A stretch of 64,000 nucleotides of DNA from Azorinus chamasolen (taxonomy: Eukaryota; Mollusca; Bivalvia; Cardiida; Solecurtidae), in NCBI GenBank assembly GCA_963576725.1, contig OY755252.1, positions 52,663,059-52,727,058 on the forward strand. Reading direction: 5' to 3'. The translations under genes were made by a program, and so were the position numbers. Below, piece after piece: positions 24,501-33,500 of this stretch. The notes under the pieces were generated by a model. That model saw only the letters and a list, made by a program, of their open reading frames with translations. It had not been told where the DNA came from and ran no database searches. How positions within the stretch are numbered: position 1 is the first letter of the stretch; every line of letters starts with the position of its first letter.

Positions 24501-27500
24501 ACACTGTAGTATCATATCTACTTTATTTCATAAAAATGCATAGCAGTCTCTGATCCTATTGGAGCCATTCTTGATCTGGCTCCTCTCTTGGCAAAAATGC
24601 GTATCTATGGAGTAAAGGATTAATTAATGAATGATATACTCACTGGATATACCTTTCCAGCATTCGAAGTGTTTACGTCGATTTTCCTTTTCAAAACACT
24701 TCAAAGATCAGATATAAATTGTTTTTGCATGGCTGACGGGTAAAGGTTGAAACTTGTAACAATTGGTATAATCCCATGGCCGAGTTATACTATACTGCCT
24801 TTGATGGAGGCATTCTATTTTTCCTGGCAGGTATTTTAAAAGTGTTTCCATGTTAACCCATGTCTGCTTGTAATTACAAAATATATTTGTTGCAAAGTAC
24901 ATATTTTTGCTCATCTATACCTGTTGTCAGTGGGGCCTCTGTGGCCGAGTGGTTATGGTCTGCGACTGACAATCGCTTAGCCCCTCACCGCTCTGCAATC
25001 GAATCCCAGTGTTGGCATTTGGATTTTTCATGTGAGGAAGCCTTCCAGCTGGCTTGCAGTAGGTTGGTGGTTCTACCTGGATGTTCTTCTGTGCACGAAA
25101 CAATGCAATTTGTTCTGTGCATAGAAGAACCTCTGGGGTCTTCCTCCACCTGTAATTAGCTGGACATGACTGCCTTGCCTTTCGATTTGGGGACATCTTG
25201 TAACAGAACCTGTTAATATTAGATGCTGTTACTAGTCAGTTTATTTTTGAACATTTTAGGCAGTTGAAGTGTCTCTGTACGGCCTGGAAGATGTGGCTAC
25301 CAACATAACTGCACTGGAGAGAATGTGTGAACTGGCCCTGACGAGAACCTGTGTGGCAGAGGTGATGGACAGGTATGCGGATATAATCCAGTTTTGCTAT
25401 TCTAGACAGAGGTCCAGATAACATGTGTAAATTAAAATCTATTTAATGTCAATAAGCAAACAGGTCAGACCCCAATCAGATGGCTCCTATAGGAGCTGTC
25501 TGATCTGGGTGTACTCTGTTTGCAGAGGCGTGACAAGGTTTATTATAGAGAGTTAATATAACTGCGGTAAAATCTCTCTTCAATAACCACTCAAAGGAAG
25601 TTGGGTTTACTGTCACCTGCTGTAGTAGGCTGACATTTATGGATCATTTATCTGTGATCTGTTCTTTTGTCCATCTGTCTGCCATGCTATTTGCATCACT
25701 CTTAGCTTGTATGTTTCGAAGAAACGTCGAACTATTGTGATCATTGGGTCGCAGTTGTAGGCGTTGGCATTGTCAGCATCGTGCAAAAACCTTAAAGTAG
25801 CTGATTAATCAAAAAGTATAAGAGGTATCAACATGAAACCTTCATAGGTTGGTAAGTCTCTGTCAGGAGAAGTGTATGCAGTGGACAAGCACCAAATCAG
25901 ATGAGCGTTGGCGCTGCACGCGGCTCTTGTTTTTCTTCAAACAGTCTTTTTAATATTATACATCATGAATATTTGATAAGATCAGTAGGGGCCATCTGAT
26001 CTGGATCTACTCCTATTTTTTATTGGCCTACCACTTAACCCTTTCCTTCATATAAGCACATTTTCATGCATTTGCAAACAGAGTAGACCCAGATCAGATG
26101 GCTCCTGTAGGAGCTGTATGATCAGGGTCTGCTCTGTTTGCTTTTGACTTGATATAGATCTGGTTTTACAGTTTTTGTTAAGGCAAAAAAAATCCTTTAA
26201 AAGTTTACATTATAAAACAAAGTTTACATTATAAATGTTCTGCTAATATATATTCATGTTGTCATAATTTCTTATATGGATATGCAACAATGAAAGGGTT
26301 AATAGGGAGAATTTTGTCAATCTATATGTATGCACATCTGTCTCTAATATTTGTGTCATGCATTACTCTTAAGTCTTTGTTTTACAGTTATGAAAATTCA
26401 TGACTATATTATTCAGGATGTGAACTTGTTCATCTGGGTATTCTCATCCAATCGCAATTAAAATTGACAGAGTTAATGGACTTGATTTTGTGAAAATATG
26501 GAATTTTAAGTTTGTCTTATGTAACTCTGAAACTATCTGTGTTAGAATTGTGAAACCTTAGAAATTTATTAATCAACATATAAACATGTTCACCTGGGTA
26601 TTTTCATCAAACTACAAGGAAACTTGTTGCTTTGACAAAAAGTATAAAATCAGATCTATATCATGTCAAAAGCAAACAGCAGACCCTGATCCGATGTCTC
26701 CTATAGGGTCTGCTCTGTTTGCAAAGACGTGAAAAGGCATTTATATGAGGGAAAGGGTTAAATCTTCCCAGTTATGATCAGAAATTGATTGTTAGGAGTA
26801 TCCCAGTAGATGTAGATCTTTATGTATTGATTGTTAGGAGTATCCTAGTAGATGTAGATCTTTATGTATTGATTGTTAGGAGTATCCCAGTAGATGTAGA
26901 TCTTTATGAGGAGTATCCCAGTAGATGTAGATCTTTATGTATTGATTGTTAGGAGTATCCCAGTAGATGTAGATCTTTATAAGGAGTATTCCAGTAGATG
27001 TAGATCTTTATGTATTGATTGTTAGGAGTATCCCAGTAGATGTAGATCTTTATGAGGAGTATCCCAGTAGATGTAGATCTTTATGTATTGATTGTTAGGA
27101 GTGTCCCAGTAGATGTAGATCTTTATGTATTGATTGTTAGGAGTATCCCAGTAGATGTAGATCTTTATGAGGAGTATCCCAGTAGATGTAGATCTTTATG
27201 TATTGATTGTTAGGAGTATTCCAGTAGATGTAGATCTTTATGTATTGATTGTTAGGAGTATCCCAGTAGATGTAGATCTTTATGTATTGATTGTTAGGAG
27301 TATCCTAGTAGATGTAGATCTTTATGTATTGATTGTTAGGAGTATCCCAGTAGATGTAGATCTTTATGTATTGATTGTTAGGAGTATCCCAGTAGATGTA
27401 GATCTTTATGTATTGATTGTTAGGAGTATCCCAGTAGATGTAGATCTTTATGTATTGATTGTTAGGAGTATCCCAGTAGATGTAGATCTTTATGTATTGA

Positions 27501-30500
27501 TTGTTGGGAGTATCCCAGTAGATGTAGATCTTTATCTATAGTTAAACCTTTACTCCATAAATGCGCATTTCTACACCTTTACAAACATAGCAGACCCAGA
27601 TCAAATGGCTCATGTAGGAGCCGTCTGATCAGGGTCTGTTCTATTTGCTTAGGGCTGTTCCATTTAAATGTGTATGGGGGAAGGCACTTTCAAAGTGGGC
27701 CACCCACCCATAGAGGTTTTTTACTAATGCACAAACCAAATAGTACAATTTTTGCAGGGAAACCAATCCATGCATAGCTGTTTTTAGCTCACCTGAGCCA
27801 AAGGCTCAGGATGAGCTATTGTGACCGCGATCCGTCCGGCGTCCGGCCACATTTTCAAACGACATCTCCTCTGAAACTGCTGACCCGATTTAAACCAAAT
27901 TTTGTCAGAAGCATCAGTGGTTAGGGGGAACGAAATGTTGTCCACATTATGACCTCCGGGCCAAAAATGGCCCGCCCAAGGGCTTATCAGTTTTTGATAG
28001 GAAAATCTTTAAAAATCTTCTTCTCTGAAACTGTAAGGCCTAGACCTTTGATATTTGGTATGTAGCATGATCTAATGGCCCTCTACAAAAGTTATTCAAA
28101 TTATGACCCCCGGGTCAAAAATGGCCCGCCTTGGCAAGGGCTCATCAGTTTTTCATAGGAAAATCTTTAAAAATCTTCTTCTCTGAAACTGTAAGGCCTA
28201 GACCTTTGATATTCGGTATGTAGCATGTTCTAATGGTCCTCTACAAAAGTTGTTCAAATTATGACCCTGGGCCAAAAATGGCCCGCCCAAGGGCTTATCA
28301 GTTTTTCATAGGAAAATCTTTAAAAAATCTTCTTCTCTGAAACTGTAAGGCCTAGACCTTTGATATTTGTCATGTAACATAATCTAATGGTCCTCTACAA
28401 AGATTGTTCAAATTATGACCCCCGGGCCAAAAATGGCCCTGCCCAAGGGCTTATCAGTTATTCATAGGAAAATCTTTAAAAATCTTCTTCTCTGAAACTG
28501 TAAGGCCTAGACCTTTGATATTTGGCATGTAACATAATCTAATGGTCCTCTACAAAGATTGTTCAAATTATGACCCTGGACCCAAAATGGCCCCACCCAA
28601 GGGGTTATCAGTTTTTCGTAGGAAAATCTTTAAAAATCTGAAACTGTAAGGCCTAGACCTTTGATGTTTGGTATGTAACATGATCTAATGGTCCTTTACA
28701 AATATGTAGCTTGGCTTGTGGTCCTCTGCCAAGAATGTTCAACTTACAACCCTGACCTCTGGGCGAAACTTGGCCCTGCCTTGGGGCTTATCAGTTTTTC
28801 ATGGGAAAAATATGAAATATTATTTTTTTCTGAAACCATTAGGCTTAGGCCTTTAATTAATGGCATACTGCTTTGCCTTGTGGTTCTCTACCAAGGTTGT
28901 ACAAATGATGACTTCTTGGTCAAAAATGGCCCCCACCCCTGGGGTTATCTCAGGTGAACGCTACAGGGCCTCATGGCCCTCTTGTTTTAAAGTGCCTTCC
29001 TGCCCCGATACACATTTAAATGGAACAGCCCTTATGATATAATGTAGATGTGATTCTGCAGTTTCTGCCGTGGCCAAAAAGTTCCTTTGTCAATGAGCTA
29101 ATATTCTTATTAATATTCATGGTGTCATTATTTCTGACATGATTTTCATGGAGTAAAGTGTTGATGTATTTTGTGCTGAAGAAGGAAAGGTAATTTGTTT
29201 TGATGTATAATTGCAGAGAGGGTGTTCCATCTGTGATATTGTATGACACTTCAAGTGATGTAGACATTAACATCAATGAGAAGATACTAGAAGCTATTCA
29301 AGCTGATGGAGGTGGAATAGATTCTTCTGGATCAGCATCTTCAACTCCACAAAGAATCCTCTCTCCTGTTCCATCTGAGCAACAGATTTCAACAAAACTC
29401 TCAGATTTATCACCAGTCTCTGTGCAAGGTGGCGGAGATCTTAGTAATTCAAATAATCTAATGACAGAAAGCAATGGTGAAGCAATACTTGACTTGCAGA
29501 ATATTTCTCTTGAAGAAAAATCAACTGTGAAACAGATCAGTACAAACTTATTAGAAAAACCTAAATTGACTACACCTTATATTCCACCAGCACCATCCGA
29601 ATCACCTCCAAGATTGGAATGCACAGATGTTCGAATTTCCCCGCAAAGAACACCGGAAGTGTCAGAGATTTGTGATAAAAAAGATTCTCCAGATCAGAGA
29701 TATGGAACCGCGTTGGCCAAATCAGATCTACTTACAAACATTCGAGATGAAGTGATTAAGCCAAAAAGTGTAAAGAAAGTTCAATACACTTCGAGGACAT
29801 TACCGCCATTCAGTATACCTCTAGTGGGAGAGTATTTGGAGTTACATTGCAACGTTATTCATGATCCGTCAAACTTCAGGGTTAGTATCTGCAAATGATC
29901 TGTGCAGCATATCAACAAACATTGTCTCAGTGATGGATCCATGTCACAATGTTTTCATATCTTTCTTTGATTTTCAAAATTAAAAGAAACATAGCAGGAG
30001 GCAGAATTTTAAGGGTCTAAAACTAAAATATTGCATAAATCCTAAGCAGAGGGTTTTTTCAAAATTCTGTGACACTGATCACTGGACATGCTAATGATTT
30101 ACACATAGGCCAGTTGCAATAACTTTAGTTAGAAAGATGACTTTTTGTAATCCCTGTTTAAATTTTTTCAATGTTTTAATTTAAATGGATTTTAAATGCC
30201 GGTTTCAATAGGATTGAAAACTAATCAAATCAATTAATATAGCTAACCATCTAGGTTTAATATAGCTAACCATCTAGGTTTAGAAAAAATGTCTGGACAG
30301 TATTAACACTGTACTCCATGAAAATTAGATTAATTTGTTATAAAAGCACATGGACACAGGAATTTTTGGCTTTGGCAGAAACTAGAATCATATCTGTATT
30401 AAATCTTAGTAAATAGAAGCAGACCCTGATTAGATGGCTCCTATAGGAGCCATCTGATATGGGTCTATTCTGTTTGTCAAGGCGTATAACGATGTATTTA

Positions 30501-33500
30501 TGGAGTTAAGGGTTATAATTATTAGCTAATTTTTTTATTATGGCGTATGTACACATCTTTTTAGTATATGTAGAAACTAATTTCATAAGCAAAAAGATCA
30601 GACCCTGATCAGATGCCTCCTACAGGAGTCAGAGCTCTCTAAGAGACGATTCTAAAGAGTGGTCACAACACACAGTTTGGTGGGGGAAATGACCATTTTA
30701 GTTTTTGAGTACGCACCCGTAGCTGTAGCTCTGGGAGCCATATTATCTGGTTTTACTCTGTTTGCAAAGGCATGAAAAAGCGTTCTATGAAGGAAAGGGT
30801 TAAATGATGTTAATGTAATTCATGGAATAGGACGTTATATAAGTTAAACAGAAAGTAGATAGATAGGCCTACATGGGCGTGGGGAGGAGCCCTGACTGGT
30901 AATAGATTCAGAACATGGACCCTTGGCAGGGTATATGGGTGTAGCGCTTCCAGAAATACGACATCTTCACCTGTCATACCAGCCCATACACCCTGCCAAA
31001 GGTCTGTGTAAGTAATATTTGTTGTTTTTCAGTGTCTGCCTTATGAGGAGCTGAACAACTTGACCCAACTGTACATGGAGATGGGAGATTACTATTGTGA
31101 CAAACCACCTGTCATGGTAGGGCCACAATCTACAAACTGGTTGTAATTATGTCTCCCCCCATATTTAAGTTGTCTGTCTGTCTGTCCGTCTGTCTGTCCG
31201 TCACACTTTTTGTCCGGACGATAACTTCAATATGCCTGATGCCAGTTGATTGAAACTTCATATATGGAAAGAGCATAATGAGAGGAAGTGTCATGCACAA
31301 GGTCCATAACTCTGGCTTCACTAATATAGGAGTTATTGCCCCTTGTAAAAAAAAATCACACTTTTTTGTCCGGACGATAACTCCTATATGGCTCATGCCA
31401 TTGGATTGAAACTTCATATATGGAAAGATCATGACGAGAGGAAGTGTCATGCACAAGGTCCATAACTCTGGCTTCACTAATATTTGAGTTATTGCCCTTT
31501 GTTAAAAATATCACAATTTTTTGTCCGGACAATAACTTCAATATGCCTGATGCCAGTTGATTGAAACTTCATATATGGAAAGAGCATAATGAGAGGAAGT
31601 GTCATGCAGAAGGTACATAACTCTGGCTTCACTAATATAGGAGTTATTGCCCTTTGTAAAAAAAATCACACTTTTTTGTCCGGACGATAACTTCTATATG
31701 GCTCATGCCATTGGATTGAAACTTCATATATTGAAAGATCATAACGAGAGGAAGTGTCATGCACAAGGTCCATAACTCTGGCTTCACTAATATTGGAGTT
31801 ATTGCCCTTTGTAAAATAAATCACAATTTTTTGTCCTGATGATTACTCCTATGTGACACATGCCATTGGAGTGAAACTTCATACATGGAACGATCACAAT
31901 AAGAGAAAGTATCATGCATAAGATCCTTAACTTGAGCTTCAATAAATTTAGAGTTATTGCCCCTTGTACATTTGTTTAATGCTTTCTTGTCCGGACGATA
32001 ACTCCTACATGGCTCTTGCCATCGTATTGAAACTTCATACATGGAAAGAGCATGATGAGAGAAAGTGTCATGAACAAGGGCCATAATTCTGGCTTCAATA
32101 TTTTTGAAGTTATTGCCCTTTGTTACATTTTTTGGCCGATCAATAACTCCTGTTCGACTGATGCTATTGGAATGACATTTTATTTTTGGAAAGAGCATGA
32201 TGAAAGTAGGTGTCATGCACAAGGGCCATTAATCTGGTATCAGTATTTTTGGAGTTATTAGCTGTTATCATTTTCTTCTTGAAAAATGTAGTGTGGAAAA
32301 CGCATAATGAGGGGAAGTATCGAGACCATAACATTTTTAGTGATTTCCCTTTACATATTGCTTTTATTAGAGGGGAGACATCCGTTTTTGTGACAAAAAC
32401 CTCTAGTTTATTGTCTGTTTCCACTTCTGAAAAAAAGAGATTTGTATTTATCTGTATGTCCATTCTTCACACTCTTTTGTTCCCTGAATAACTCCATATC
32501 TAATTATTCCAGTTGCCAGTTGACCTATCAGCAATAACTTGAGTCCTCCGAACAATGGAATCTCCAAAGAAACAAATTTCTGTAAAATTAAATTGGCATT
32601 ATGTAAGCTGCATACTTTCATACATAAGGGCTGTTCCATTTAGATGTGGATGAGGGTGCAGGGAGTCACTTTCAAAGTCGGCCGTCGGCGCCCCATCTTT
32701 ATAACCTCGTCTTTCACTCTATGAATTGCAAGCTGGGTAGCTCTACCAATCCTAAAACTATTGGATTTATAGTTATCACTGCTAATACCACTAGAAACTA
32801 TCTTTTTACAACAAATTTCAATCCTTCTGTTGCTTTGTGAGTTTTCATACAGGAAGTGACATCACAGGGAATAGTACATTCACCTCATAGACATTTCAAC
32901 CTCATAGATGATAGTGCTGAATGCTTAATTCATCCCCTTGCATAACAATAGGGGGTCCAATGTCTTTATGCAAATATAAAGGAGATTATGATACATAGTC
33001 ATAATTATTATTATAATCTAATTATAGTAGTTTTATATTTCTCCGCCAAACCCTACCGTGCTGCCTCTTCTAGGTGATTCTAAAGTGCTGCAGCAGACAG
33101 GGTTTGGTGGAGAAATGTAAGATTTTGATTGCCTCTTCTAGGTGATTCTAAAGTGCTGCAGCAGATAGGGTTTGGTGGAGAAATGTAAGATTTTGATTGA
33201 TCAGTACACATCTTATCTAGAGTCCTGTCTAGACTACTGAAACTGTGTAGGATGGTTGATTATTAAGTGATCTTGCCTTCTTGGGTTATGATATGAAAGC
33301 TTAAGTCTTTAGTTCATAAATACGCCTTCTCAAACAGTGTAGACCCAGATCAGATGGCTCCTGTAGAAGGCATGTGATCAGTCTACACTTTTTGCTTTTG
33401 GAAGAATATAGAATCATGGAATAAAGGTGTTGGGTTTTTTTAAAAAAATGTATCATTTTTAGCTTGTCTGTTTCCACTTGAAAAGTCAAGCTATTGTGAT

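Larger units (their letters stand above)
27542..29164 (-). mobile_element. TTAA-type MITE, outermost of three nested elements
   Basis: The left part TTAAACCTTTACTCCATAAA to CTGTTCTATTTGCTTA and the right part TTATGATATAATGTAGATG to GGAGTAAAGTGTTGA are contiguous in intact copies. A Harbinger-like element is inserted between them. Confidence 0.85.

Noticed and set aside
27167..27541. 124-codon open frame of 14-residue repeats (IPVDVDLYVLIVRS)
   Set aside because: The 42-bp period keeps any stop-free frame open. The array contains shorter units in its left half and sits between two MITEs.
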